A stretch of DNA of 64,000 bases, taken from Cobetia amphilecti. GTDB lineage: Bacteria > Pseudomonadota > Gammaproteobacteria > Pseudomonadales > Halomonadaceae. This document shows, in pieces, positions 9,582 to 18,810 of the stretch; positions within the stretch are counted from its first letter, which is position 1, and the number at the start of each line of letters is the position of its first letter. The DNA is taken from assembly GCF_030010415.1 (NCBI RefSeq), contig NZ_JASCSA010000005.1; one strand, written 5' to 3'. The translations under genes and the position numbers were made by a program. A model generated the notes under the pieces. The model was not told the DNA's origin. It worked only from the letters and a program-made list of their open reading frames with translations, and ran no database searches.

Positions 9582-10919
9582 TCAGACGATGCGCATCAGT
9601 TCGCGGCCGCGCGGGCTGATCGCCAGCCACAGGCCGAGCACCACGCCCATCAGCGACAGCGCCGCCACGTACCAGGTGGGCGACAGCGGCGAGACGGTCA
9701 TCATCAGCGAGACCAGAATCGGCGTGAAGCCACCGAAGATGGCGTAGGCGACATTGTAGGAGAACGACAGGCCGGTGAAGCGCACCGCCGGCGGGAAGCC
9801 GCGGATCGCGATGCTCGGCACCGCGCCGACGATGCCGACGCTGAAGCCGGTCAGGCAGTAGAGCGGCACCAGCAGGCTGGGGTCTGAGTGCATGGTGGCG
9901 AGGAAGACCCAGTAGGTGATGCCCAGCAAGGCGCTCCACAGCACCAGGGTGACGCCGGCGCCGATGCGATCGACCATGTAACCGGAGACGATGCAGCCGA
10001 CGCACACCGCCACGATCGCCAGACTGTTGGCGGAGAAGGCCGCGGCACGGCTCAGGCCCTCGAGGCCCGCGATCAGGCTCGGCGTCATCAGGATCACGAC
10101 CACAATGGCAGCGGTCAGAATCCAGGTGACCGCCATCGCCACGGCAATCGCCGGACGCTGTTCCCGCAGGATCATCTTCAAGGGCAGCTCGGCGGCCAGC
10201 GCCTTCTTCTGCTGCATCTCGGCGAATACCGGCGTCTCGTGCAACCAGCGACGCAGATAGACCGAGAACAGCCCGAACACGCCACCGATGATGAACGGAA
10301 TCCGCCAGGCGAAATCACTGACCTCTTGCGGGGTGTAGACACTGTTGATGGCGCTGGCCATCAGCGAGCCGAGCAGGATGCCACCCACCAGCCCCATCGA
10401 GAGCGTGCCGCAGGCCAGGCCATTGTGACGCGGTGCGACGTGCTCGCTGACGAACACCCAGGCACCCGGCACCTCACCGCCGACCGCCGCGCCCTGGAAC
10501 AGACGCAGGATGATCAGTAGCAGCGGCGCCCACATGCCGATGACGGCATAGGTCGGCAGCATGCCCATCAGCAGGGTCGGCAGCGACATCATGAAGATGG
10601 ATAGCGTGAACATCTTCTTGCGGCCGAGCGTATCGCCGAAGTGGGCCATGATGATGCCACCCAGCGGGCGCGCCAGATAACCGGCGGCGAAGATGCCGAA
10701 GGTCTGCACCTGACGCAGCCACTCGGGAATGTCGGGCGGGAAGAACAGCTGGCCGACGACAGTGGCGAAGAACACGAAGATGACGAAGTCATAGAACTCG
10801 AGGGCGCCGCCGAGAGCGGACAGACCGAGTACCTTGATGTCACCACGCTTGAGCGAATTTTCGTTGGGCAAATCGTGAGCAGCGGAGGCGGAGCCCGCTG
10901 CGGGGACGGAATCGTTCAT
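9582..10919 (-). CDS. MFS transporter, metabolite:H+ symporter (MHS) type
   Basis: The 445-residue product is a 12-helix major facilitator of the MHS branch, whose members (for example ProP, ShiA, KgtP) bring in organic acids or osmolytes with protons. Visible features are the N-terminal LGGALEFYDFVIFVFF helix typical of MHS proteins, the loop 2-3 signature GDTLGRKKMF, and RLFQGAAVGGEVPGAW in helix 4. The substrate cannot be told from sequence. The ATG at 10919 has a weak AGAG upstream. The gene stands alone between recC and a DUF1499 gene with a terminator behind it. Its upstream region carries a threefold 18-base repeat (see 11009-11062), which may affect expression. Confidence 0.88.
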   Translation of the reverse strand: MNDSVPAAGSASAAHDLPNENSLKRGDIKVLGLSALGGALEFYDFVIFVFFATVVGQLFFPPDIPEWLRQVQTFGIFAAGYLARPLGGIIMAHFGDTLGRKKMFTLSIFMMSLPTLLMGMLPTYAVIGMWAPLLLIILRLFQGAAVGGEVPGAWVFVSEHVAPRHNGLACGTLSMGLVGGILLGSLMASAINSVYTPQEVSDFAWRIPFIIGGVFGLFSVYLRRWLHETPVFAEMQQKKALAAELPLKMILREQRPAIAVAMAVTWILTAAIVVVILMTPSLIAGLEGLSRAAAFSANSLAIVAVCVGCIVSGYMVDRIGAGVTLVLWSALLGITYWVFLATMHSDPSLLVPLYCLTGFSVGIVGAVPSIAIRGFPPAVRFTGLSFSYNVAYAIFGGFTPILVSLMMTVSPLSPTWYVAALSLMGVVLGLWLAISPRGRELMRIV

Positions 10920-11008
10920 GGATCTCTGTTTAGCGGGGGCTGGTGTCCAGCGATGGTCAAGGGTGATTCACGCGTCGCACATCTTGTCTTGGAGGCTTTC
11001 AGTCGGGG

Positions 11009-11062
11009 AGACATCATCCTGTCGAAAGACATCATCCAACCGAGAGACATCATCGGTCACGG
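11009..11062. repeat. Three copies of an 18-base-period direct repeat
   Basis: AGACATCATCC begins at 11009, 11027 and 11045 (the third copy differs at its last base), exactly 18 bases apart. The other 7 bases of each period are less conserved. The array lies about 90-143 bases before the MFS start codon. Regular spacing near two helical turns would suit adjacent protein sites, but it may be a neutral duplication. Confidence 0.8.
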
Positions 11063-11306
11063 AGCGGAAGTCGTGCTGATGATGACTGAAAGCACCGGGG
11101 TTGCCCCGGAGGCGTGGCGATCATGCGGAATCCTGCCAGCGTACGACGCATCACTGTATTGCAAAAAACACAATACAGATCGATGCAATCATGCGTCTCA
11201 TGTATCGCGTCCAGAGTAGCAAAGGCGACCTTGGCTGGGTAGCGTTCGCTCACTGTTTGGCAGGGGTCTTGCGGGAAATCACGCCGACCTTGCCAAGAGT
11301 TGGCAT

Positions 11307-11342
11307 GAAAAACCCCGGCGCCTCGAGAAGGCGGACCGGGGT
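11307..11342 (-). terminator. Probable terminator of the DUF1499 gene
   Basis: Arms ACCCCGG and CCGGGGT enclose a smaller CGCCT/AGGCG stem. On the minus strand the hairpin is followed by a run of T. It lies about 140 bases downstream of the DUF1499 stop, the only minus-strand gene that could use it. Confidence 0.65.
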
Positions 11343-11480
11343 GGTGAACGTCATCCTGTGCAGTTCAAGCAATTAGGGATGTGGTGGGTGTCATGCAGTG
11401 AGTCATCTTCTCTCGCCTGCCGGGCGACGCCCGAGACCTGAATTCAAGCTCAGATTCAAGCTCAGGTTCATCGACAAGCG

Positions 11481-11900
11481 TTAGCTGCAGTAGCCCCAGC
11501 CTTCCAGGCGCTGGCGAATGTCCTCGACCCGCTGGCGGTTCTTGCCGAGATCGGAATGCCCTCTGCGCGAGACACTGCGCACATGACAGACCCCCTCCTC
11601 TTCATTGCAGACGATTTCCACATCATCGACGAAGCCCAGCACGGGGGTGTGGAACTCGGCATGCAGATAGCCGCCATCTTCGCTGACGATTTCAGCATGA
11701 CCCATCGATTCTATGATGCCGTGCAACTTCTCCATCGCACTGACGCAGCAATCCTGCGGCATCGGGAGTGGCGCGACATAATGCTTGCTGTCAGTGGCCT
11801 GGGAACTGACCCCGTTGGGGGTGCTGGGGGCCGGAGCCAGCATGCCATCATGCAGGCCGAGATTGTCGGGACGAGGTGAAGCAAAAAGACCTTGGCGCAT
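11481..11900 (-). CDS. DUF1499 family protein
   Basis: The 139-residue product matches the DUF1499 family in its C-terminal two thirds: FHTPVLGFVDDVE, then the conserved segment VRSVSRRGHSDLGKNRQRVEDIR near the end. Proteins of this family are small and have no established biochemical role. The first 45 residues are Pro/Ser-rich and poorly conserved, with no clear signal peptide. The ATG at 11900 is preceded by AGGAAGGA at proper spacing, which fixes the start. It is a single-gene unit with its own terminator. Function is unknown; family membership is confident. Confidence 0.82.
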   Translation of the reverse strand: MRQGLFASPRPDNLGLHDGMLAPAPSTPNGVSSQATDSKHYVAPLPMPQDCCVSAMEKLHGIIESMGHAEIVSEDGGYLHAEFHTPVLGFVDDVEIVCNEEEGVCHVRSVSRRGHSDLGKNRQRVEDIRQRLEGWGYCS

Positions 11901-12315
11901 TTCGAATCCTTCCTGTCATCTCTGGGCGTCGGTAACAGCATCCTCTGTCACCAGCCTGATTGTTATCCAAGTCAGCTTGAAGACGTTGCGAAGACTGTGC
12001 GCAAGAAAGCCCCATGCGGGCTTCTCCGCTGATGTGATTCGCTTGAGACAACTCCCACACGCTGCCATCGCGTGGGCTTGTCGGTGAATGACAAGGGCCT
12101 CGACTTTCAGCGTAGCGACTTTTGTCGATTTTGCCCGTGGAAGGCCTTGATCCAGATCATCTGCCTGATAATGCGCCGCACCTTGAGCGGCTTGAGGCCG
12201 CGCCCTCTTCCGCCCCAGCGAAGCCAGACCGTACACTGGGCAGCATTTCACCCGGCCCGGCTTGCCCCAGCCGCAGCCCCAGCCGCCGGCCAGACGACTT
12301 CGCAAGGACCCCATC
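11901..12315. other. Divergent intergenic region between DUF1499 gene and sbcD
   Basis: I see no gene. The region must hold the promoters for the minus-strand DUF1499 gene and for plus-strand sbcDC. A minus-strand open frame spanning 11916-12338 has an unnatural composition and runs into sbcD, so I discount it. Confidence 0.55.
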
Positions 12316-13734
12316 GTGAGCTTCCGCTTTCTGCACACTTCCGACTGGCATCTCGGCCAGAGCTTTCACGGCCAGAGCCGTCACGTCGAGCATGCTGCCT
12401 TTCTCGACTGGCTGCTCGGGCAGCTCAAGACTCTGGCGCCGGATGCGCTGCTGATCGCCGGAGACCTGTTCGATGTGGTCAACCCGAGCCTGGCCGCCCA
12501 GGAGCTGCTCTACGACTTCATCGTGCGCGCCCACGAACAGGACGCGGCGCTGGAGATCGTGATGATCGCCGGCAATCACGATTCCGGCTCCCGCATCGAG
12601 CTGCCGGCCGCGTTGCTGGCACGTCTCAAGACCCATGCGCTGGGGCGCGTGCGCTGGGTGGATGATTCCGCCGACGGCGGCGATGCCCACAGCCTCGACT
12701 GCCAGCATCTGCTGGTGCCCCTGCATGATCGTGACGGCAAGCGCCGCGCCCTGTGCCTGGCGGTGCCCTTCCTGCGCCCGGCCGAAGTCACCGGCCTGAG
12801 CAGCGGCGAGCAAGCCGAGCAGGAAGGAGAAGCAGCAGGCAAGGCCGAACGCACCCGCAGCGAGGCCTACCGCGATGGCGTGGCCCGCGTGCACCAGCAG
12901 CTGGTCAGTGCTGCGCGCGCCGCCCGCCAGCCCGGCGAGGCGCTGATCGCCATGGGCCATGCCCACATGCGTGACGGCGAGGTGTCCGAGAACAGCGAGC
13001 GCCCGATCCTGATGGGCGGCGAAGAGGCGCTCTCGACCAGCCTGTTCCCCGACGACATCGCCTATGTGGCGCTGGGCCACCTGCATCGCCCGCAGCGCGT
13101 GGGTGGCGAGGAGCGCATCCGCTATTGCGGCACGCCGCTGGCGATGGACTTCTCCGAGGTCGACTACGGTCACCGCATCCTCGATGTCACGCTCAACAAT
13201 GACAGCCTGGAGAAGGTCACGGAGCATCGCGTGCCCTGCCATGTCGCGCTCACGCGCGTCGGGCCTGCGCCACTGGCCGAGATCACCACCCAGCTCACGG
13301 CGCTGGTCGCCGAGGCGCAGGCGGATCTCGAGCCGACACGCTGGCCGTGGCTGGAAGTGACCGTGCAGCTGGAAGCCCCGCTGATCGATCTGCGCGCCCG
13401 TATCGAGGCACTGCTGGAAGGCGCGCCGCTGCGACTGATCAAGCTGGTCACCCGCTACCCGGCACCCAGTGCCGAGCATCGCGCGCCGAAGGGCGTGAAG
13501 CTCGATGAGCTGGGGCCGATGGGGCTGTTCGAGCGTCACTATCGCGCCACCTATGACAGTGAGCCGGACCCGACGCTGATCGAGGATTTCGCCCAGCTGC
13601 TCGAGGAGGTCGAGGCCGCGCGCGAGACGCGCCTCGAAGGCGAGTCGGCCACCCGACCCGCTCGCAAGGCCGACAAGGCGGCTTCGATAGACAAGACAGC
13701 CTCGGCAGACAAGGCCAAGGGAGGTCAGGCATGA
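12316..13734 (+). CDS. sbcD: DNA double-strand break repair nuclease subunit SbcD
   Basis: SbcD is the Mre11-like manganese nuclease that works with SbcC to cut hairpins and protein-blocked DNA ends. The 472-residue product shows the phosphodiesterase motifs in order: LHTSDWHLG (D10, H12), IAGDLFD, AGNHD, MGHAHM and ALGHLHRPQ. I chose the GTG at 12316 because the conserved sequence begins there and AAGGA lies eight to twelve bases upstream; the in-frame ATG at 12262 adds only a Pro/Gln-rich tail. Two features vary from the E. coli form: a Glu/Ala-rich insert around residues 155-180 and a Lys/Ala-rich C-terminal tail. The stop overlaps the sbcC start (ATGA), so the two subunits are co-translated. 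Confidence 0.96.
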   Translation: MSFRFLHTSDWHLGQSFHGQSRHVEHAAFLDWLLGQLKTLAPDALLIAGDLFDVVNPSLAAQELLYDFIVRAHEQDAALEIVMIAGNHDSGSRIELPAALLARLKTHALGRVRWVDDSADGGDAHSLDCQHLLVPLHDRDGKRRALCLAVPFLRPAEVTGLSSGEQAEQEGEAAGKAERTRSEAYRDGVARVHQQLVSAARAARQPGEALIAMGHAHMRDGEVSENSERPILMGGEEALSTSLFPDDIAYVALGHLHRPQRVGGEERIRYCGTPLAMDFSEVDYGHRILDVTLNNDSLEKVTEHRVPCHVALTRVGPAPLAEITTQLTALVAEAQADLEPTRWPWLEVTVQLEAPLIDLRARIEALLEGAPLRLIKLVTRYPAPSAEHRAPKGVKLDELGPMGLFERHYRATYDSEPDPTLIEDFAQLLEEVEAARETRLEGESATRPARKADKAASIDKTASADKAKGGQA

Positions 13735-16700
13735 AGATTCTCGCCCTGCGCCTCGACAACCTGGCGTCGCTTGCCGGCACGCATGAAGTCGACTTCGAGA
13801 AGGCGCCGCTATCCGATGCCGGCCTGTTCGCCATCACCGGCCCCACTGGGGCCGGCAAGAGCACGCTGCTCGATGCCCTGTGTCTGGCGCTCTATGGCAC
13901 CACGCCGCGCCTGCGCCAGACGCCGAGTGGCGGTCAGCTGGAGGATGTCGGCGAGCATCAGCTGACGCTCAAGGACCCGCGCAGCCTGCTCCGGCGTGGC
14001 TGCGGCGAAGGCAAGGCCGAGGTGGATTTCATCGGCCGCGATGGCCTGCGCTATCGCGCCAGCTGGACGGTCAGCCGCGCGCGCGGCAAGCCTGGTGGGC
14101 GCCTGCAGAATGCCAAGCAACATCTCCAGCTGCTGCCCGCCGGCGATGACACCCAGCCGGCTCAGACCCTCAACACCACCAGCAATGACGCCAAGGCGTT
14201 GATCATCGACAGGCTGGGGCTGAATTTCGAGCAGTTCACCCGCGCCGTGTTGCTGGCGCAGAGCGAGTTCAGCGCCTTCCTGCGTGCCAATGACAATGAA
14301 CGCTCGGAGTTGCTGGAGAAGCTGACCGATACCGGCCATTACTCCGAGATCTCGATGGCCGCCCATGAGCGCGAGCGCGCCGCCCGCGAGGCCGTCAATG
14401 AACTGGAACGCAAGCTGGAGGGCCAGTTACCAGCCAGCCCGCAGGAGCGCCAGGCGCTCGAGGAGGAGGTGCGTCTGCGTCAGACGGCCATGACCCGGCT
14501 CAGCGAACAGCATGATGCGCTGACGACCTATCACCAGTGGACCACCACGGCGGGCGAGCTCGAACAGGCTCTGCGTCAGGCGCAGCAGGAGCAGACCGAG
14601 GCTCACGCCGCCAGCGATGGGCTTTCCCGTCAGCGCGAGCAACTCAGCGCCCTGGAGGCCCTCGCGCCGATTCGTCCTGCCCTGCTGCGCCTCACGGCGA
14701 TCGCGCCGCAGCATGCGCAGCTGGTCACGCAACTGGCCCAGCTGGAGCAGCAGCTCGGCGCCCTGTCGCCCAGGGTTGAGCAGGCCAGAGCCGCCAGGCA
14801 CACCGCCGATGAACGCATGCAGCGCTGTGATACCTGGCGTGGCGAGCAACTGCCGAAACTTGAAGAGGCACGTCAGGTGGCTTCGCGTCTGGCGCAACAA
14901 CGCGAAGCACACGCCAGCCAGCAGAGTGAACAGCAACGCCTGCGCGACACGCTCGGCCAACATCAGCAGGAGCTGGAGGCTCAGGATCGCCAGCGCCAGC
15001 AGCTGGAGCAGCAACTCCAGCAGCTGCAGGCAACGCTGGTCGACGAGTCCGGCCGGCCGCTGCGCGATGCCGAAGACTATCGTGACCAGCTGCAACGTCA
15101 GCGCGATGCACTACTGGAGCTCAAGCCCGTACTCAGCGAGCAGATCAGTGGTCTGGCCCGCCGTGATGAGGTGCAGCAGCGTCTTGTCGAGCTGGAGCAG
15201 CAACTGCCCCGACAGCAACAGGCGTTGCGGGATGTGGCTGCCCGGCAGGCGCAGGCCTTGCAGGCCCGTGATCAGGCGCGCCACGAGGAAGACGCCGAGC
15301 GCCACCAGCAGGAGCAGGAGCGTCTGGCGCGCAGCGACAACGTGATGGCGCTGCGCCGTGGGCTGGTCCAGGGCGAGGAGTGTCCGGTGTGCGGCAGCCA
15401 CGAGCACCCCGCCGCCGGCCAGGCCGCACCGGCCGAGGCGCTGATCGCTCAGCTGGAGCAGCAGGCTCGCGAGCGACTTGACCAGCGCCGCCAGGCCACG
15501 GCCACCGCGCAGCAAGCCATGGAAACGGCCAGTCACGAGCACGCCCGCCTCGAGGAGCAGCTCGGCTATCTGCAGCAGGAACAGACTCAGCTGCACACGG
15601 AGCTGCAACGCCTGCAGCAGCAGGCGCAGAGCTGCCAGACAAACCTGACCGAGCTTCTGGCCCGGCATTCGCTGTCGGAGCAGCCCCAGCTTGAAGCCTT
15701 GCCGCAGCTGCCGGCTGCCCACGCACTGCAACTGATCGAGCAGCGCCTTGGGGAACTGGACGCCCGCCAGAACACGCTGGTGACGACACTGCGCCAGCTG
15801 ACGCCGCTGCGTGAGCAACGCCAGGCACTGGCAACACGTCACGCCACGCTGACGACGCAATGCCAGCATGGCGAGGCGCAGCTTCAACAGTGCGAGACGC
15901 AGATCACTGCGCTGGCGAGTGAGATCGAGCAGCTCAGTGACACGCTTGCCCAGCAGCTGAGCGCAGACCCCAAGCGACAGCATGCCAGCGTGAGCGACTG
16001 GTCTGACTGGATCGAGTCGCTGACCACCCGGATGCGCAACGAGCAAGAGGATGCGCGGCAGGCACTGCAGGAATTGAGCGACCAGCAACAGCAGCTGACG
16101 CAGCAGCAGGCCAATCTGCAGCAACGCCAGACGGAGCTGCGCGAAGAGCAAGACTCGCTCGACCGCGAACGCGTGGATTGGCAGACAGCGAATCCCGGCC
16201 TGGATGACGCGCGCATCGCGGAGTTGCTGGCCGTCGAGGATCACGAGCTGCAGGCACTGCGCCAGCAACTGCGCAGCGCCCACGAGCGCGTCGCACGCGC
16301 GGATGCCCTGTGTGAGGAGCGCAATGCGCGTCAGCTCACCCACTGGCAGGCCGCTCGGACCTCCAGTTGGCAGGCAGCACTCGAGCAGCTGGCAGCACTC
16401 GAACAGCTGGCAGCGCCCGCCGAGGAGACGTCAGGAGCAGGTATCGCGGGAGAAGGCACGGCGGCAACGGAAGAGACGGGCGTCATCCGCGCCCAGGCCC
16501 AGCAGGCCCTGGCGCTGCATGCTCGCTTGCAGGCTCATGCGCAACCCCCGCAAGAAGATGCCGCTGGTGCGTCGGAGGATGCGCAGCCACAGCCCGAGGA
16601 AGACACCCACGCGCTTGGCGAGGCGTTGGCCACTCTGATCACGGCGCTCAAGGCACCGCTCACTGCCGTGCGCGAGGCCCATCAATCGGCTCAGGCGGCG

Positions 16701-17276
16701 ATACTCAATGATGATCAGCGCCGCAGTGGCAGCGCCGAACTTGGCGAGCAGCTGGCCCGCGCCCGCGCAGTCCATGAACGCTGGGGCGCGCTGTCGGAGC
16801 TGATCGGCAGTGCCAGTGGTGCCAAGTTCCGCACCATCGCCCAGGCCTTCAACCTCGAGCGCCTGATCGAGCATGCCAATCTGCATCTGGCCAATCTGGT
16901 TCGCCGCTATCGTCTGGCACGCGGCGCCAGCCCGCTGGGGCTGGTGGTGGTGGATACCGAGATGGGTGACGAGCTGCGCAGCGTGCATTCGCTGTCCGGC
17001 GGCGAGACCTTCCTGGTCTCACTGGCCCTGGCGCTGGGCCTGGCGGGCATGGCCTCCGGTGAGCTGCGCATCGAATCGCTGTTCATCGATGAAGGCTTCG
17101 GTAGCCTCGACCCGGATTCACTGGCCCTGGCGATGGAGGCGTTGGATGGCCTGCAGGCCAGCGGCCGGCGCGTCGGGGTCATCTCGCATGTGGCCGAGAT
17201 GCATGAACGCATTCCGGTGCGTATCGCGGTGCGCCCCTCGGGCAACGGCCAGAGCCGACTGGAGATCGAGGGCTAG
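13731..17276 (+). CDS. sbcC: Exonuclease subunit SbcC (Rad50-like ATPase)
   Basis: SbcC is the SMC/Rad50-type ATPase partner of SbcD, tethering and opening DNA ends. The 1181-residue product has Walker A GPTGAGKST (K43), a long Gln/Leu/Glu-rich coiled coil, a zinc hook CPVC at residues 551-554, a second coiled coil, the signature LSGGE at about 1088-1092, and Walker B LFIDEGFGSLD. All key elements are intact. The coiled-coil region contains an Ala/Glu/Gly-rich low-complexity patch around residues 895-970. It overlaps sbcD by four bases and faces nfi, which ends 35 bases further on. Confidence 0.97.
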   Translation: MKILALRLDNLASLAGTHEVDFEKAPLSDAGLFAITGPTGAGKSTLLDALCLALYGTTPRLRQTPSGGQLEDVGEHQLTLKDPRSLLRRGCGEGKAEVDFIGRDGLRYRASWTVSRARGKPGGRLQNAKQHLQLLPAGDDTQPAQTLNTTSNDAKALIIDRLGLNFEQFTRAVLLAQSEFSAFLRANDNERSELLEKLTDTGHYSEISMAAHERERAAREAVNELERKLEGQLPASPQERQALEEEVRLRQTAMTRLSEQHDALTTYHQWTTTAGELEQALRQAQQEQTEAHAASDGLSRQREQLSALEALAPIRPALLRLTAIAPQHAQLVTQLAQLEQQLGALSPRVEQARAARHTADERMQRCDTWRGEQLPKLEEARQVASRLAQQREAHASQQSEQQRLRDTLGQHQQELEAQDRQRQQLEQQLQQLQATLVDESGRPLRDAEDYRDQLQRQRDALLELKPVLSEQISGLARRDEVQQRLVELEQQLPRQQQALRDVAARQAQALQARDQARHEEDAERHQQEQERLARSDNVMALRRGLVQGEECPVCGSHEHPAAGQAAPAEALIAQLEQQARERLDQRRQATATAQQAMETASHEHARLEEQLGYLQQEQTQLHTELQRLQQQAQSCQTNLTELLARHSLSEQPQLEALPQLPAAHALQLIEQRLGELDARQNTLVTTLRQLTPLREQRQALATRHATLTTQCQHGEAQLQQCETQITALASEIEQLSDTLAQQLSADPKRQHASVSDWSDWIESLTTRMRNEQEDARQALQELSDQQQQLTQQQANLQQRQTELREEQDSLDRERVDWQTANPGLDDARIAELLAVEDHELQALRQQLRSAHERVARADALCEERNARQLTHWQAARTSSWQAALEQLAALEQLAAPAEETSGAGIAGEGTAATEETGVIRAQAQQALALHARLQAHAQPPQEDAAGASEDAQPQPEEDTHALGEALATLITALKAPLTAVREAHQSAQAAILNDDQRRSGSAELGEQLARARAVHERWGALSELIGSASGAKFRTIAQAFNLERLIEHANLHLANLVRRYRLARGASPLGLVVVDTEMGDELRSVHSLSGGETFLVSLALALGLAGMASGELRIESLFIDEGFGSLDPDSLALAMEALDGLQASGRRVGVISHVAEMHERIPVRIAVRPSGNGQSRLEIEG

Positions 17277-17294
17277 CGGCTGCCGGGCATCGCA

Positions 17295-17313
17295 TAGCCG
17301 CTTGAGGCGGCTA
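17295..17313. terminator. Short hairpin between convergent sbcC and nfi
   Basis: TAGCCGC and GCGGCTA pair perfectly around a five-base loop, overlapping the nfi stop codon. There is no T run on either side, so it is at best a weak or Rho-assisted end. The sequence GCCGCTTGAGGCG occurs twice within about 40 bases. Confidence 0.4.
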
Positions 17314-18078
17314 GGTATCGCGGAGCCGCTTGAGGCGCCGGCTGGCGAGCTGGTCCGCCAGTCGGGTCGGCTCGGGCAGCTTGGTCTTGCCCAGACAGTG
17401 CAGGGTCATCGCCAGCGCCGTATCCAGGTTCATGCGCTGGCCCGGCGAGACGAACACCGGCTTGACCTTCGCGCGTGAGCGCAGCACGGCGCCCAGCTGG
17501 CTGCGCTGTTCGCGTTTGGGCAGCTCGCTATTCTCGATGATGCCGAGCTCGCCATCCGCTTCACGCACGCGATCCGTCAGCGCGACCCAGTCACCGCGCT
17601 CCTCGCCCGGTTCGCCATGCTTGCCACACAGACGCTTCTTGGCCACGCCGAAGGATGGCAGGTCACACCACAGGCCGAGATGCGCCGCCACGCCCAGGCG
17701 GCGCGGGTGCGCGATGCCGTGGCCGTCCACCATCAGGCATTCGGGCGCACGCTCCAGCGATTCGAGGGCGGCGATGGCGGCGGGCAGCTCCCGGAACGAC
17801 AGCAAGCCCGGAATATACGGCATGCGTGTCGGCTGACGGACCAGCTGCTGCTCGAGGGGCTCCAGCGTCGCCAGATCCAGCGTCACCACCGCCGCACGTG
17901 TCACCTCACCCTCATCCTCGAAGCCGATATCGACCCCGGTGATGGTCGCTGGCCACTCACCGGGACTTGCTCCCCAGGGCGGCGTCAACGTCAGTCGAGT
18001 GGCCATTTCGCGTTGCTTGGCAACGGCGGCGGCAGGGTCGAGATTCCAATCGTGCAGTGCTGTCATCCACTCACTCAT
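17311..18078 (-). CDS. nfi: Deoxyribonuclease V (endonuclease V, deoxyinosine repair)
   Basis: Endonuclease V nicks DNA one base past deoxyinosine produced by adenine deamination. The 255-residue product carries the family hallmarks: TGVDIGFE with the catalytic Asp, MPYIPGLLSFRE, and VDGHGIAHPRRLGVAAHLG, followed by GVAKKRLCGK. I use the ATG at 18078, which has GAGGGA just upstream; a GTG at 18090 and an ATG at 18066 are possible. Compared with the E. coli protein it has a longer N terminus and an insert after the KKRLCGK motif. It follows the PRC-barrel gene by about 40 bases on the same strand and is probably co-transcribed with it, though no functional link is obvious. Confidence 0.94.
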   Translation of the reverse strand: MSEWMTALHDWNLDPAAAVAKQREMATRLTLTPPWGASPGEWPATITGVDIGFEDEGEVTRAAVVTLDLATLEPLEQQLVRQPTRMPYIPGLLSFRELPAAIAALESLERAPECLMVDGHGIAHPRRLGVAAHLGLWCDLPSFGVAKKRLCGKHGEPGEERGDWVALTDRVREADGELGIIENSELPKREQRSQLGAVLRSRAKVKPVFVSPGQRMNLDTALAMTLHCLGKTKLPEPTRLADQLASRRLKRLRDT

Positions 18079-18119
18079 GCATTCCCTCACGGCGGTTGCG
18101 GGTCTCTCTCCCTCAGATG

Positions 18120-18692
18120 CTATCGATCGCCCTCACCTTCAAGCTGCTTGCCCAGTGAACGCAGCACCTCCGCCGCCTGATTGCGGAAGGTGTCCAGCCC
18201 GTTGCCGACCTCCCCCATGCTGCGTTCCAGCTGGCGTGACAGGCGATTGGAAAGCGGCTGGTCCGCGCGGGCCGTCAGCTGCTCCGGCGTCATGTCGAGC
18301 ACCAGACGGTAGCGGATATCGCCGGGGGCCTCAGCCGCCAGCGGGTCACTGACCGCCTCACGGGTGAAGCGCGCGAAGTCGATGCTGGCCGCCTTGTCGC
18401 CACCATCAGGGCGAATCAGCAGGCGATGGATCTGACCACGGGTGTCACTGAGCACATCCTCGACCTTGCCCAGCGCCTCGCCCTGCGGTGAGACCACCGG
18501 CGCCAGACGCAGGGCCTCCAGCGAGACCAGCGGGACGCGAATCTCCGGCGTGGCGCTGCTGGCGGACATGCCGGACTCGGCGTGGGCCGCACTGAGTGGC
18601 AGCCAAGGGGTCGCCAGCAGAGCGCACAGCATCAGCTGGCGGGCAGGCGTGGCCTGCAGGCCACGGCGCAAGGCATCGAGTGAAGAGATCAT
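18120..18692 (-). CDS. Secreted PRC-barrel domain protein
   Basis: The 190-residue product starts with a Sec signal peptide (charged N terminus, hydrophobic stretch LMLCALLATPWLPLSAAHA, likely cleavage after AHA). It then has a PRC-barrel-like domain: VSPQGEALGKVEDVLSDTRGQIHRLLI, the usual beta-rich core. PRC-barrels appear in ribosome maturation, photosynthetic and stress-related envelope proteins; the role of periplasmic versions is unknown. The C-terminal part is helical and polar. A GAGGA site precedes the ATG. It resembles the protein at 28622-29179 in plan (signal peptide, PRC-like core, polar helical tail). A threefold 18-base repeat sits immediately upstream of its ribosome site. Confidence 0.78.
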   Translation of the reverse strand: MISSLDALRRGLQATPARQLMLCALLATPWLPLSAAHAESGMSASSATPEIRVPLVSLEALRLAPVVSPQGEALGKVEDVLSDTRGQIHRLLIRPDGGDKAASIDFARFTREAVSDPLAAEAPGDIRYRLVLDMTPEQLTARADQPLSNRLSRQLERSMGEVGNGLDTFRNQAAEVLRSLGKQLEGEGDR

Positions 18693-18709
18693 GTGGGCAT
18701 CCTCGGGAA

Positions 18710-18763
18710 ATGATGAGCGGTGGAGCTATGATGAGCGGTGGAGCTACGATGAGCGGTGGACCT
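18710..18763. repeat. Three tandem copies of an 18-base repeat before the PRC-barrel gene
   Basis: The unit ATGATGAGCGGTGGAGCT is perfect in copies one and two; copy three has two changes. The array begins 18 bases upstream of the minus-strand start codon at 18692. It therefore lies in the leader or promoter of the PRC-barrel/nfi unit. Confidence 0.92.
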
Positions 18764-18810
18764 ACGCCAGCACAGGATACCAGCCCCAGTGGTGCCTTTC
18801 GTCCAGGCAC

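Larger units (their letters stand above)
10920..11480. other. Intergenic region upstream of the MFS gene
   Basis: No convincing gene. It holds the 18-base-period repeat at 11009-11062, presumably the MFS promoter, and the terminator hairpin of the DUF1499 gene near 11312-11341. Short frames here lack a ribosome site and recognisable sequence. Confidence 0.6.

Noticed and set aside
11916..12338. Minus-strand frame overlapping the sbcD start
   Set aside because: Runs into sbcD, no ribosome site, composition unlike neighbours.
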